A DNA stretch of 64,000 nt from Ascoidea tarda (nom. inval.) (lineage: Eukaryota; Ascomycota; Saccharomycetes; Ascoideales; Ascoideaceae): positions 1-64,000 of the forward strand of contig JAKTTS010000021.1 in the NCBI GenBank assembly GCA_030560485.1. The letters are read 5' to 3'. The position numbers and the translations under genes are program-made. The notes under the pieces are model-generated. The model was not told where the DNA came from. It worked only from the letters and a program-made list of their open reading frames with translations, and searched no databases. This document shows positions 51,782-62,095 of this stretch, piece by piece (positions within the stretch are counted from its first letter, which is position 1; each line of letters starts with the position of its first letter).

Positions 51782-54085
51782 TCATTCATCGTTTCCCTTT
51801 CCTATCCACAACTCACCAAGAAAGTCGAAGAATCGCTGTTCTTCTTCGTTATACTCCACCACCTTGCCCACTGCCTGTGGGTCTTCAGTGTTTCCTCCAG
51901 CGACGTTGAACCCACACCAGAGATATCCATTGCACGACTCGAACATTCTCCATCCTCTCGAGGGCTCGCCCAAGTTGTTTAAAAACTCGTTGGAGGCATC
52001 TGGGGGAAGTATGGCTCCTGTGATCCTCAATGGCGTCTCGTAATAGCTCTTCAAATCCTCCACTGATTCGTACTTGTTCTTGAAGCTGTCGAGTGTCATG
52101 TCAACCACCTCACTTCCCTCTTTTTTGCATGTCTTAAATCCTGAGTTGATCCACAACAATGTTTTGGAATCCTCGCTGCTAATATGTCCTGGGTGCGTAG
52201 AGCAGACTTCTCTGGACTTCGAATTGGGTCTCTGGTCTGGTAATGATAGCTCGCCTATTGCCACTGCTCCAATGCTGTTGAATGAGTAGCTTTCATCGCC
52301 CATTATCGACGACGACAACCAAAACAACTCCTTTTCACCCCAAATCTTACCCATAAACTGTGGGACCGTCGACAATGTTAACGAGTTTATTAAAGACTTG
52401 AAATGTGTTTTTTTGTTGATGATTACAACTCCGGATTCCATGTAATGTTTTAGTCCAGTCATGAACCGGTTTTTCTTTGTCTTATTTGTTATCAAATTGA
52501 TATTAAAAAAAAACTCGTCTAAATCATTTGGCATCAACTTTTCAAAAAATTCTATATCTGCTTTATAATCAAATCGTAATTCATACTCCCGGTCTTTAAA
52601 GAAAAATGCTCCATTCTTCTTATACTCCTCAAATTCAAAAAACTCGTTTGGATCAACAAATAACACTGTATCAGTGTCCAACAATATCATCTCATTAAAT
52701 GAATTAAAAAACAATGCCAACAATTTATTCGAAAACCCGTCGAAATAGCTCTTATAATTATCAGATATGCAGTCCTCAACGTTAACAAAATATAACTCTT
52801 GTTTGGGAAATTCCAAGTCCAAATACTCTTTATGATGTTTATTATAGTTCTTTTGGTAATATATTTTCTTATTATTTTCATAGTATGCCAGATATTTACT
52901 CTTTAGATTATCAGATCTTGCTAGTTTAACCAATTTCTTTTGAAAAGGCAACGATAAATCATTTTTGTGGACAATTTGAATTGGGAGTGTGTTTCCCAAG
53001 GCTCTTAAAATTTTAATCAAACCAATTAAATCTGGATAGAATTTGTCTGAAGCTGATATTGCAATACCTTTACCACTAAAGGAGTTTCTTAATGATTTGG
53101 TGAAACAAGTATTGGAGATACTTTTAGCCAAGTTGAAATTACCAAAATCTAAAATATCATTATAATTATCGTTATCGTTATCGTTATCGTTATTATTATC
53201 CTTGATGTTTTCATTTTTATCAACTGTTAAAGAAAGTTTGATTTTTTTCCCATCGTATCTTGTTATCGTGGGTAATTTTCCTGATAAAAAGGGAAATAAT
53301 TTCTTTTCATTATAAAAACAAGTCTTTTCATTATCATTATTGATATTGCTATTAATATTGTTGATGTTGTTGATATAACTATTAGATTCGTTATCAATGT
53401 TTTGATTATCATTTAGATAACATTGCGAGAATATTCTGATATGATTAATTGAATCAACTAATAAATTATCAACGTAATAATTATTTGCAATATTCTGATC
53501 AACATAAGTTGATAAGGAGATTCTTTCTTGTTTTAAATCAATTGTTTTATTATCATCATTATCATCATTATCATCATTATTCTCATTCTGTTTTTCAATC
53601 TCTTTTTTTAATGAACTAATTTTATCATTGATAAACTTTTCTTTTTCGTAAATATGGCCATTGTATTGGAAATTTTTAAACACTGGAAAAAAATAAGAGT
53701 CATTTAAGTAATTCAATTGATTAAAATATAAATTACACTTTTGGTTCAAGTTTAAATTTTGAAATTTGATGGGATGAATACTCAGGTTATGAAATAAAGA
53801 ATCATAAACAGATGAATAATTATTAGATGGATAAACATCTTGATCTATTCCAGCAAAGTTATTTTGAAGAAATATGTCATCTATTGAGTTTATGTTTCTA
53901 GGGTTTACTGATGGTGGCTCTTTTAAATAGTTGACAAGAAGATAATTTTGACTAATGGAATACGAATCAATGGAGTAACTGTGGAAAAAATAAAGGTTCA
54001 ATAACACCAACAGCACTCCAATTAAAGCAGCATTCAATTTGAATCTTCTGAAAACCATTTTGGTGTACCCAACACAAGATATCAT
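51782..54085 (-). CDS. MNN1-type alpha-1,3-mannosyltransferase (GT71)
   Basis: The intact 767-residue paralogue of the preceding gene is close in length to yeast Mnn1 (762). It has a signal anchor at about 18-35 (LNAALIGVLLVLLNLYFF) and a long Asn/Asp-rich stem. The GT71 domain has GKGIAISASDKFYPDLIGLI, LRALGNTLPIQIVHKNDLS, DxD in MILLDTDTVLFV (about 470), HYMESGVVIINKK, WGEKELFW, CSTHPGHISSED and LWINSGFKTCKKE. It is a Golgi enzyme that caps mannan side chains. The last 200 or so codons (51782-52400) are distinctly GC-richer than the first 500, continuing the island of the adjacent spacer into coding sequence. ATG 54058 (MVFRRFKLN) is an alternative start nine codons in. Confidence 0.92.
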   Translation of the reverse strand: MISCVGYTKMVFRRFKLNAALIGVLLVLLNLYFFHSYSIDSYSISQNYLLVNYLKEPPSVNPRNINSIDDIFLQNNFAGIDQDVYPSNNYSSVYDSLFHNLSIHPIKFQNLNLNQKCNLYFNQLNYLNDSYFFPVFKNFQYNGHIYEKEKFINDKISSLKKEIEKQNENNDDNDDNDDNKTIDLKQERISLSTYVDQNIANNYYVDNLLVDSINHIRIFSQCYLNDNQNIDNESNSYINNINNINSNINNDNEKTCFYNEKKLFPFLSGKLPTITRYDGKKIKLSLTVDKNENIKDNNNDNDNDNDNYNDILDFGNFNLAKSISNTCFTKSLRNSFSGKGIAISASDKFYPDLIGLIKILRALGNTLPIQIVHKNDLSLPFQKKLVKLARSDNLKSKYLAYYENNKKIYYQKNYNKHHKEYLDLEFPKQELYFVNVEDCISDNYKSYFDGFSNKLLALFFNSFNEMILLDTDTVLFVDPNEFFEFEEYKKNGAFFFKDREYELRFDYKADIEFFEKLMPNDLDEFFFNINLITNKTKKNRFMTGLKHYMESGVVIINKKTHFKSLINSLTLSTVPQFMGKIWGEKELFWLSSSIMGDESYSFNSIGAVAIGELSLPDQRPNSKSREVCSTHPGHISSEDSKTLLWINSGFKTCKKEGSEVVDMTLDSFKNKYESVEDLKSYYETPLRITGAILPPDASNEFLNNLGEPSRGWRMFESCNGYLWCGFNVAGGNTEDPQAVGKVVEYNEEEQRFFDFLGELWIGKGNDE

Positions 54086-55500
54086 CGTTTATTTGATTAA
54101 AAAAAATCAAAACCTAATTCTTTTTATTACTCAAAAGGTGGTTTTGATATAATCGCAATCGATAACCTTATAGACTAAGACAATGACAGCATCGACCCAC
54201 ACTTCTGGAAAAAAGCATTTTCGTTCCCTACATTGGAATGCATCAGTCCATCACCGCGGACTCGCGTTTTCCACTCCGGCAATTACGACCTCAAGTTTCT
54301 GAGATACCACGTGATAAACAACTCTTGAATCTGCAGAGGAAAACCGGAAATCCATCTCAAACAAAGTCAAATTGCCAATAAAGTAACAAAGACTGGTCTA
54401 GAAACAGCTGCAGCAACAACTAAACTGGGGTCGATCCAGAGCCAAATAGAACCGGTGAGCGTGTTGCGTTTGTGCCATTTGCAGCAGCAGAACATCCAAA
54501 TAGGCCAGTGCAGTTGCTCAAAGTGGCCACTGACTCCTGGTGAAGATGGATGTCAATACAACTGCTCATAAACAATAGAAAAGAAAGAAAAGAAAGAAAA
54601 GAAAGAAAAGAAAGAAAAGAAAGAAGACAGAGAGACTGGATAAATTGGTTCAAGAAGAAAAAAGATGGTGCAAAAGTTGAAGGAGACTCCAGCAGATCAC
54701 CACCTGCTTGGTGATTCTGAGAAGTCTGGTGGTAGTTGCTAGGAAGAGCTGTTTCAAAATGCTCTGAGGGCTTTATCCAAAGGCTTAAGTTGAAAAAAGC
54801 ACGTTGGGAAGTCAAAAGCTTAAGCTTTTCTTTTTTTTCTTCCGATTATGCTTGTTTTTTAGGGTGTAGTGTTGTTTTCCAACCCGTGAAAAATAGACAT
54901 TCTGCGGTTTTCGAGGAGCTTTGCTGAACACATCCCTCGTGAAACAGAATGTTGGCTCTTTCCGGTATTATTTCTGCATCAAGCTACAACATAACGATAC
55001 ATTGGAGAATAGCTCACAGCCTAAATAGTAAACACTAAAGACCCAATATACCAATGGGCTTTAAATTCTTCTGAAACTGGCTGCTGTTGATGAATTTTCT
55101 TTGAATTTTACCAAGATATATCTCAGCTGGTCTTCAACTCATTTTTTTTCGTCGATATATAAAATATATATCCCCTTGTTTCACAACCTTTCTTTCCTTT
55201 ATATGTAAGTTTTCTTTTCCTCTCTTTTATAAAGAATTTCAATCAACAACAAACAATACCACTCTTTACTGTTTTCTATTATATCTATATTAGTCTGTTT
55301 TTTTAGTCACTCATTTTCACTACTTTAAAAAAAACAAATTATTACTATTTAGAAAATTCTACTTTCCTTTAACTGAACTTTTCATTAGTCAATACGCTAC
55401 TCAGGCCTCGTTAGTTCACTTCTGTTCTTCATCCGATCAATTTCAGTTTCTTGTTGAATTAAACCCACTAAAAATACTCACAATCAGGTAATCACGCAAA
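54086..55500. promoter_or_regulatory. 1.4 kb divergent region between MNN1-like and glucanase genes
   Basis: A modest GC-rich patch spans about 54200-54550, including a CACGTG E-box near 54308. A (GAAAGAAAA)n array lies at about 54578-54625. Then comes sequence without features until a TATA box, TATATAAAA at 55156-55164, about 340 bases before the glucanase ATG. The leader is long and T/C-rich, as expected for a highly expressed wall gene. GTAAGT near 55205 and CAATCAG near 55487 could bound a leader intron, but no TACTAAC was found. Confidence 0.5.
54578..54625. repeat. (GAAAGAAAA)n tandem repeat
   Basis: This is a purine-only 9-base repeat of about five copies in the intergenic region. Confidence 0.85.
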
Positions 55501-56421
55501 ATGCAAATTTCCAAATTAGCTGTCTTATCTGCTCTCGTTTCCTCTATTGCAGCCTCTCCTATTGCAATCCACGAGCATCACGTCCACAGAAGAAACGCTC
55601 AACCTGTCCCAAGCTCTGCTTCCTTTTCTGATCTTTCTGCAGCTGCTGCCGGTGCCAAGGGTATCACCTACTCTCCTTACGCTAACGACGGTAACTGTAA
55701 ATCCGCCGAAACTATTCAATCTGATGTCAGCAAATTATCCAGCTTTGAATTGATCAGATTATACGCTACTGACTGTTCAGGTGTTGAAAACGTGTTAGCA
55801 GCTTTAGGTTCCAATCAAAAGATCTTTGCTGGTTTATATGATTACAATAACTTAGACAGTGCTGTTAGTACTTTAGCTAGTGCTGTTAAAGCTACCTCAA
55901 GAGGTTGGGATAGCATCTATGCTGTATCTGTTGGTAACGAATGGGTTAACTCGGGTTCTTACTCAACTAGTCAAGTTAAAAGTGCTGTTGAATCTGGTAG
56001 ATCATTATTAAGTGCTGCTGGTTTTACTGGCCCTGTTGTCTCTGTTGACACTTATGTTGCTTTTCAAAATAATCCAGTATTGTGTGAATACAGTGATATC
56101 ATTGCTGTTAACTCTCATCCATTTTTTGACGGTAACACCGAGCCTTCTGAATGTGGTTCATGGTTACTTAAAAACATCCAAACTATTTGGGAAACTTGTG
56201 GTAGTCAAAAGAGTGTTCTCATCACTGAAGCAGGATGGCCTCATTCTGGTTCTTCATTAGGTGTTGCTGTTCCTTCTTACGAAAACCAATTGACCTGTAT
56301 CAAATCTATTCAAGAATCTTGCGGTTCCTCTGTCTTTATGTTTACCATGTACGATGACCTCTGGAAAAATCCAGGTAGTTATGGTGTTGAACAATCCTGG
56401 GGTGTTTTCAGTGACAGTTAA
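55501..56421 (+). CDS. Secreted GH17 cell-wall glucanase, SCW4/SCW10/MP65-like
   Basis: The 306-residue preproprotein has a signal peptide (1-18, ending IAAS) and a dibasic Kex2 site, HVHRR, near 27-31. The GH17 domain starts GITYSPYANDGNCKSAETI. The acid/base Glu is in YAVSVGNEWVN and the nucleophile Glu in VLITEAGWPHSG; SHPFF and the closing WGVFSDS are typical. It lacks the long Ser/Thr linker of S. cerevisiae Scw4/Scw10 and is about 80 residues shorter. Homologues are soluble wall proteins that remodel beta-1,3-glucan. Codon use is strongly biased, pointing to high expression. It is closer to Scw4/10 than to Bgl2 or Scw11, so no single symbol is given. Confidence 0.92.
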   Translation: MQISKLAVLSALVSSIAASPIAIHEHHVHRRNAQPVPSSASFSDLSAAAAGAKGITYSPYANDGNCKSAETIQSDVSKLSSFELIRLYATDCSGVENVLAALGSNQKIFAGLYDYNNLDSAVSTLASAVKATSRGWDSIYAVSVGNEWVNSGSYSTSQVKSAVESGRSLLSAAGFTGPVVSVDTYVAFQNNPVLCEYSDIIAVNSHPFFDGNTEPSECGSWLLKNIQTIWETCGSQKSVLITEAGWPHSGSSLGVAVPSYENQLTCIKSIQESCGSSVFMFTMYDDLWKNPGSYGVEQSWGVFSDS

Positions 56422-56941
56422 ATCAATTTAATATAGTTTATTTCAATCCTCATCTTGATTTAATTCAATATCTACAAACTATTATATATCTTCTTTTTAG
56501 CGCCTAAATGAAATTTCCTCTCTCTTTTTTAATACAAATAAAAGAACTTTTAACATAACTCCAATTGCAATTTTTAGTTTGTAATTCACATTTGCAAATC
56601 GTTTTTCACCTTTCTTTTTCTGTAAGTTACTGCTTTTTGTGTTTGTGTTTGGTTTGCTTTTTGTATATTAAAGCTCGTGATTAATTAAAAAGAGAATCAC
56701 GGTTAAATTACCAGTTCGATTCTCGCCAAAAGCGCTTTTCATCTCATTTTAATTTCATTTTCTTCAAGCTACTTACCCGGATTTTTCTCCGACAGGACCA
56801 ATCGCAGCCTTACGATTTCAAACTTCATACATTAGTTATTTATGTTGATGTCTATAAACATCTGAATTTATAATCGTTAAGAAGTAATTATTTTCTGGTT
56901 ATCTATAGATCCAATACACATTGCAAATACACCTGTTCAAA
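56422..56941. promoter_or_regulatory. Glucanase 3' flank and QCR10 promoter
   Basis: A Reb1-type TTACCCGG lies at 56773-56780, about 160 bases before the QCR10 ATG. No gene is visible in the remainder, which is T-rich. Confidence 0.55.
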
Positions 56942-57293
56942 ATGATTGTATGTATTTTCCAATTACAATTAAATGCATAATCAAATTCACAAAAATCATA
57001 AAAATCATAATTACGAACAAAAAAAGTATCATCACAACTAATATTCTTGTTATCAAACTAAATAAATACAGTACTCGACCAAACCAGCCTACAAAATCAT
57101 TTCAAATGTATCAAAATTGAGCGTTTTAAAATCATATACTCCAGATTTAATTCTTTGGGGTGGTGCAGGTTTATTCGCTGTTGCTACTTTCACTGATGGT
57201 ATTCCAAAATTCAAAGACACTTTTTACAGCAAAATTCCTTACGTTGGTGATCACTGGCAATATCACCCAGACCCAGAAGACGTGTCAAATTAA
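56942..57293 (+). CDS. QCR10: Ubiquinol-cytochrome c reductase subunit 10, spliced
   Basis: Exon 1 is 56942-56947 (ATG ATT) and exon 2 is 57072-57293, giving 75 residues. The donor is GTATGT directly after the second codon and the acceptor is AATACAG. An AACTAAT-type branch site near 57036 is weaker than elsewhere. The protein reads MIYSTKPAYKIISNVSKL, then YTPDLILWGGAGLFAVATF and DGIPKFKDTFYSKIPYVGDHW. This matches yeast Qcr10 (77 residues), including the single inner-membrane helix. It is a small accessory subunit of respiratory complex III. The gene is too short to stand out as a long frame and was recognised from its conserved peptide. Confidence 0.9.
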
Positions 57294-57967
57294 ATTGCTG
57301 TAGCTCATTTATTTCATTTTTTTCACTCTATAAATCAATATATATTCTGTTATTATGTAATAATCTCATGTAACCATATTTACTTTCTTCTTTACCTCTT
57401 ACTTTACCTCTACCCTCGTTCTACCCTGGTTTAACCATAGTTTAACATAGTTTTGGAATAGCTCCAATATAGTTTTAAAATAATTCCTACATGGTCTCAA
57501 CACAGCTCCACTGCAGCCCATATATATCCACGATGGCTAATTTGATTCCACGATGGTTAATATGTCAGAACGAAAAGTGTCCCGCTTCTTTTCGCCAAGC
57601 ATGAGGGACCTCTTTCTTTTGCTGTGATTGGCTGATTTCTCAAATCTTAACCACCACAACTGTGGATTGAGGTGTTAGGCAATTTCATTATCGAGATAGT
57701 GTCCTTTAATCACTCGAAATCATATCCCATTATTGAATTGCACAATTAATAACGGTTTCTATAACCTTAACTCTTTTTTTTTTGGAAAAAAATCACCTTA
57801 TTGCAAACTAATTTTTTTTTTGAAAATGGAATATAAATATATCTCAAAATCAATAGAATAGATCATTTAATTTTTCCATAGACACTGAATTTTATCACGT
57901 TTATTGGTAACTCTTAACATTTTGCAATCTTTTACAGTATTTTTTAAATAGCACAAATTGGCTTAAA
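57294..57967. other. QCR10 3' flank and monooxygenase promoter
   Basis: At about 57431-57510 a degenerate repeat of 10-11-base units (TTAACCATAG, TTTAACATAG, CCAATATAGT and others) lies 140 bases beyond the QCR10 stop. A second pair of units, CCACGATGGCTAAT and CCACGATGGTTAAT, follows at about 57528-57562. The rest is AT-rich promoter sequence. Confidence 0.55.
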
Positions 57968-59521
57968 ATGACTATTGAAACTCAAATCAAAAAAATTGCT
58001 ATTATTGGTGGAGGCCCTGCTGGGATTGGTGCATTGAATGAATTAATACACACATCGAAAGATGGGAAATCCTATATTGGTGTAAAAGATTTATCCCCCA
58101 GTGAACAAGCATTTGATGACATTGTCGTGTTTGAGAAAAACTCGTCAACTGGTGGACTTTGGAATAAAGACATTATTGAAAAAGCTCTTGATCCTCAGTT
58201 ACCTAATTTGGAACTTGAAAATTATGATAAAGCAGAGGAAGTTTATTACAAGTACAAAATTCCAGAAAATATCACTGATGAATATTCCATTGACAAGCCA
58301 CTTGCTATATCAAGAAAAAAAAATAACACTGATATTTACCAATGGTCAAATTCTGGTGTTTATAAAGATTTATTCACCAATGTCGCAACTAAATACATGA
58401 CTTTTTCATATGATAAAGTCGTTCCAAGATTAAACAGAGCATTGGGTCCATTGCAATCAGCCTGGGATGTTACCAACTATTTAGAAAAAGTCGTTAAAGA
58501 CTATGATTTAAAAAAATATTTTAGATTTTATTCGTCAGTTGAGAATGTTGAAAAAATCAATGATAAATGGGTTTTGACAGTTAGAAAACAAGCTATCGCT
58601 GACGATACTGAGGAAAAATTCATTGTAAATGAAGAATGGTATCAGGAAAAATTTGATGCAGTTATCATTGCTAACGGAAAAACTATTCCTTATTTCCCCA
58701 AAATTGGACTTTTAAAGGAATTTGTTGAAACTAATCCAGACATCTACATAACACATTCTAAATCGATTTTAGATCCAGAGATTTTACATGAAAAGAAAAA
58801 AGTTTTATTTATTGGTGGTAGTATCAGTGCAGTTGATTTAGTTCAGTATACTTTCCCAAGACCTCTAAATCCCTCAACAGTTTTTCTTTCAAGAAATTCG
58901 TTACCTACTTATCAATGGGTTAAAAACTTATCAGAATCCGAAGGAATAACAGTCAAAACAAGAATCAGAAATTTCATACCAGACAAACAAGGTGTAGAAT
59001 TTGAAGATGGATCAATTGAAACTGGATTCGATGCTGTAATTTTTGCTACTGGATACCATCAATATGTACCATTTTTAAGTAAGGAGTATCTTAAAAACCA
59101 TCCAAGAGCATTAGATTTCTATTTACATTCATTTTCTCTTGAAGATGAAACATTGGTAAATGTTGGATATAATACAGATATCACAGCTTTTTTCAATAGA
59201 TTGGAAGGTTATTCAGCTGCTGTTGCTGGTGTTTGGTCGGGTTTTAAAACTCTCAAGTCCAAAAAGGACCAAGAAGCTTGGATCGAACGTCAAAAGACTA
59301 TAACTAATAAAGTATTTCACCAAGATGTAAGCCAAATTAGGAAAGAGTATGTTGATGATTTGTTAGAGTTTTTCCCAGAGGGCAGAAATGATCCATTTGG
59401 TGGAGAAAGAACTAGTTTTCCAACCGATACTGTTGAAGCTGTAGACACTATTCAAAAGATCTTCTTCGACATTAAAGAAGGAAAAGTAGATGGAAAGGGC
59501 GTGTTTGAAGTCCTGGAATAG
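57968..59521 (+). CDS. Flavin-containing monooxygenase (FMO1-like)
   Basis: The 517-residue protein has the FAD motif IAIIGGGPAGIGALNEL at 9-25. The segment VVFEKNSSTGGLWN is typical of FMOs. A second nucleotide motif, VLFIGGSISAVDLVQ, binds NADPH, and AVIFATGYHQYVPFL is the FATGY linker. Yeast Fmo1 oxidises thiols such as glutathione and helps set ER redox, while other fungal members act on varied soft nucleophiles. The substrate here cannot be read from sequence. There is no signal peptide or membrane anchor. Length is above S. cerevisiae Fmo1 (432 aa), so it may belong to a separate fungal FMO branch. Confidence 0.85.
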   Translation: MTIETQIKKIAIIGGGPAGIGALNELIHTSKDGKSYIGVKDLSPSEQAFDDIVVFEKNSSTGGLWNKDIIEKALDPQLPNLELENYDKAEEVYYKYKIPENITDEYSIDKPLAISRKKNNTDIYQWSNSGVYKDLFTNVATKYMTFSYDKVVPRLNRALGPLQSAWDVTNYLEKVVKDYDLKKYFRFYSSVENVEKINDKWVLTVRKQAIADDTEEKFIVNEEWYQEKFDAVIIANGKTIPYFPKIGLLKEFVETNPDIYITHSKSILDPEILHEKKKVLFIGGSISAVDLVQYTFPRPLNPSTVFLSRNSLPTYQWVKNLSESEGITVKTRIRNFIPDKQGVEFEDGSIETGFDAVIFATGYHQYVPFLSKEYLKNHPRALDFYLHSFSLEDETLVNVGYNTDITAFFNRLEGYSAAVAGVWSGFKTLKSKKDQEAWIERQKTITNKVFHQDVSQIRKEYVDDLLEFFPEGRNDPFGGERTSFPTDTVEAVDTIQKIFFDIKEGKVDGKGVFEVLE

Positions 59522-60142
59522 ATTTTTCTTTTTTTCTTTTCAGTTTTATCTTTTTATCTTTATATCCTTATTAGTACTAGGGGGTACAAATGATCACCTA
59601 ATAATTTGAAATTATCACAAATTCAGAGAATGCCACAGCTTTCTTTTACTGTGTAATTTCTGTAGGCCTCAGCAAAGAAAACAGAGCTGTTCCAGCTGTT
59701 CAGGAGAAGGTCTTTCCGAGAAGGACTGCTGCTTTTTCTGCTTCTTCTGCTGCTTCTTCTGCTCAAAACCGAAAGCTCCGTTTCGGCACACCCGCACGGT
59801 TGGTCCCGAACCAGCACGGAGTTATCGTCGCCGGAAAGAGAAAATCGAGCCGGAAAGAGAAAATCGAGCCGGAAAGAGAAAACCAGCAAATAGGGGATCC
59901 GACTCGAATCCGACTGGGCTCGAGGGCCACTGTTCTGAGATTCTGCTGCTGTGAAACCGGAATATCCAGCTGGAAGTATGACTTGTTCTAACTTTTTTAA
60001 TCTTTTTGAGGAAACCACAGTCTGTTTATTCACTTTGATCAATATAACAACCTCCAATTTTACCATCAAATTGTAATCTAGTTTGTTTTTTGGCTCTGTT
60101 TTTCTGCCTATCTCGCCTACATTACATCAATTAATTATTGAA
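59522..60142. promoter_or_regulatory. ENT3 promoter with GC island and CTGCTT tract
   Basis: A tract TTCTGCTTCTTCTGCTGCTT lies at about 59738-59757, followed by a GC-rich patch containing three tandem AGCCGGAAAGAGAAAATCG-like units at about 59832-59885. Antisense and sense frames crossing it are not supported. Confidence 0.55.
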
Positions 60143-61651
60143 ATGGATTTATTAAAAGGCCAAATCAAAAACTTGAATCTCTATGAGGTGAAACACATCG
60201 TCCGTAAAGCCCAAAATGTGGTATACAATTATACTGAAATGGAAGCAAAAGTTCGTGAAGCAACCAACAATGAACCTTGGGGTACTTCCTCGTCTTTAAT
60301 GCAACAGATCGCTGCTGGAACTTACAATTATAGAGAAAGAGAAGAAATCTGCGGTTTAATTTTCAGAAGATTTACTGAAAAATCAGCCAATGAATGGAGA
60401 CAGATTTATAAGGCATTACAATTGTTAGAGTATTTGGTTAAAAATGGTTCTGAAAGAATTGTTGACGATGCGAGATCTAATATGTCTCTTATCGGGCTCC
60501 TTAAGGGCTTCCATTATATTGATTCTCAAGGAAAAGATCAAGGTATCAACGTTCGTAATAGAGCCAAGTTATTGTTGGAGTTATTAAGTGATGAAAACAA
60601 AATTAGAGGTGAAAGAAAAAAAGCCAGAGAAAATGCAAGAAAATTTGGAGGTGTTGCAGGTGGTTCTTCAGTTCGTCGTCATCATAATTCTTCAAATTCT
60701 TATAGTTCTTATGACTTTGATGAAGATACTGGTTATGGTACTGCTGACATTAACAGAGTTTATGGCGACGGTGGTGTTTATGGCCAAAGATTCGAAGAAC
60801 ACATAACTGCTGGTTCAAATAATAGATTTGAAGAATATGATGTCACTACTACTTCTAATTCTAATTCAACTTCTAATTCCAATTCAACTTCTAAGTCCAA
60901 TTCCAATTCTTCAATTGGTAAACCTAGAAAATCAAGACATACTCCAAAACAAAAATCTGTTCAACAAAAGCCTCAACCTGATCTTTTTTCTTTTGATGAT
61001 GATGTTGATACCAGCAACAATACCTCAAATAAAAAAAATAATGTCAATAATGACGACGACGACGATGACTTTGATGATTTTCAAAGTGCTGTTCCAAACA
61101 CCACCACCACCACCACCATCACCACCACCACAACAACAACACAAAAACAACCACAGCAACCTTTAACTTCTAGTAACCTCAATGATTTGTTTTCTCTTGG
61201 TTCATTATCTACCCCACAACAAACTAATATCAATTCTACAAATAATTTTTCACCTTATCAACCTCCTGCAACTCAAAACCAATTTTCGAATTTTAATTAT
61301 AATAATCAACCAAACAGTTTACTTTCTTTTAACAACAAGAACAGTCCATCCCTTATATCTACTACAAATACTGCTACCAATTCGACTGCTTCTAAACCAA
61401 ACTCTGACGCATTTAGCTCATTATTTTCATCGGCAAAAACTTACAATTTTAATTCACAACCTCAAAGATCAAATTCTGTCTCGAAACCTATTTCTACAAT
61501 TTCGAAACAAAACAATTCAAATTCAAATAATATTGATGATTTATTTGGTGATTTTACATCTCAACCAACTTCAAATACACAATCAAATAATGTCAATAAA
61601 AATAGTACAAAAAATAACAATTCTCAAGATTTAGATTTACTATCTTTTTAG
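60143..61651 (+). CDS. ENT3: Epsin-related clathrin adaptor Ent3
   Basis: The 502-residue protein has an ENTH domain at about 10-150: RKAQNVVYNYTEMEAKVREA, NNEPWGTSS, IFRRFTEKSANEWRQIYKAL, YIDSQGKDQGINVRNRAKLL. This is close to yeast Ent3. The tail is disordered and Asn/Thr/Ser-rich. It holds DDDFDDFQSA, an acidic Phe motif of the kind that binds the gamma-ear of Gga and AP-1, and DLFSF, DDLFGDF and a C-terminal DLLSF clathrin-box-like motif. Ent3 works at the trans-Golgi and endosomes with Gga2 and binds PI(3,5)P2. The frame is open for 20 codons upstream from a TTG; ATG 60143 matches the family start. Confidence 0.94.
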   Translation: MDLLKGQIKNLNLYEVKHIVRKAQNVVYNYTEMEAKVREATNNEPWGTSSSLMQQIAAGTYNYREREEICGLIFRRFTEKSANEWRQIYKALQLLEYLVKNGSERIVDDARSNMSLIGLLKGFHYIDSQGKDQGINVRNRAKLLLELLSDENKIRGERKKARENARKFGGVAGGSSVRRHHNSSNSYSSYDFDEDTGYGTADINRVYGDGGVYGQRFEEHITAGSNNRFEEYDVTTTSNSNSTSNSNSTSKSNSNSSIGKPRKSRHTPKQKSVQQKPQPDLFSFDDDVDTSNNTSNKKNNVNNDDDDDDFDDFQSAVPNTTTTTTITTTTTTTQKQPQQPLTSSNLNDLFSLGSLSTPQQTNINSTNNFSPYQPPATQNQFSNFNYNNQPNSLLSFNNKNSPSLISTTNTATNSTASKPNSDAFSSLFSSAKTYNFNSQPQRSNSVSKPISTISKQNNSNSNNIDDLFGDFTSQPTSNTQSNNVNKNSTKNNNSQDLDLLSF

Positions 61652-62095
61652 TCCAGGAATATTCAATTCCCAAAATTCCGTTCTTTTTTTTTTATATTTT
61701 GTTTAAATGATATTTTTTTTTCTGTTTTAATTTTTATTAAGAAGTAGCTTTTTATTGTAATTGTAGCTTTTATTATACCTTTTTTTTTAATTTCCCTTCA
61801 CTATTATGATTACCATTATTTTCGACTTTTATTTATTCTTTTTGAACATTACTTTAAAAAAAATATTGTAAGAATTTATTTAAATTTTACACCTTTTTTA
61901 TGAAATAAATTTAACACTATCTTTAAATTTGAACTACTTTTTTTAAACTTCCTTTTTTTTGGCAGCATTCCATTTTTACACTATAAACTAATTAATAAAT
62001 ATGGCTCAATATTAATTAAAATTACTTAGGTAAAACACAATATATACTACACTTTTTTTTCGAAAAGGTCTTTAAAAATTACTTCAAAAATAAAA
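61652..62095. other. Convergent AT-rich spacer
   Basis: The spacer between ENT3 and the cytochrome-b5-like gene has poly-T tracts and no supported feature. Confidence 0.55.

Noticed and set aside
51263-52043. 255-codon + strand frame
   Set aside because: Its second half is antisense to the conserved GT71 3' end and its first half is promoter sequence.
59623-60069. 148-codon minus-strand frame upstream of ENT3
   Set aside because: It crosses the CTGCTT tract and GC patch; Ser/Arg-rich content reflects the repeat.
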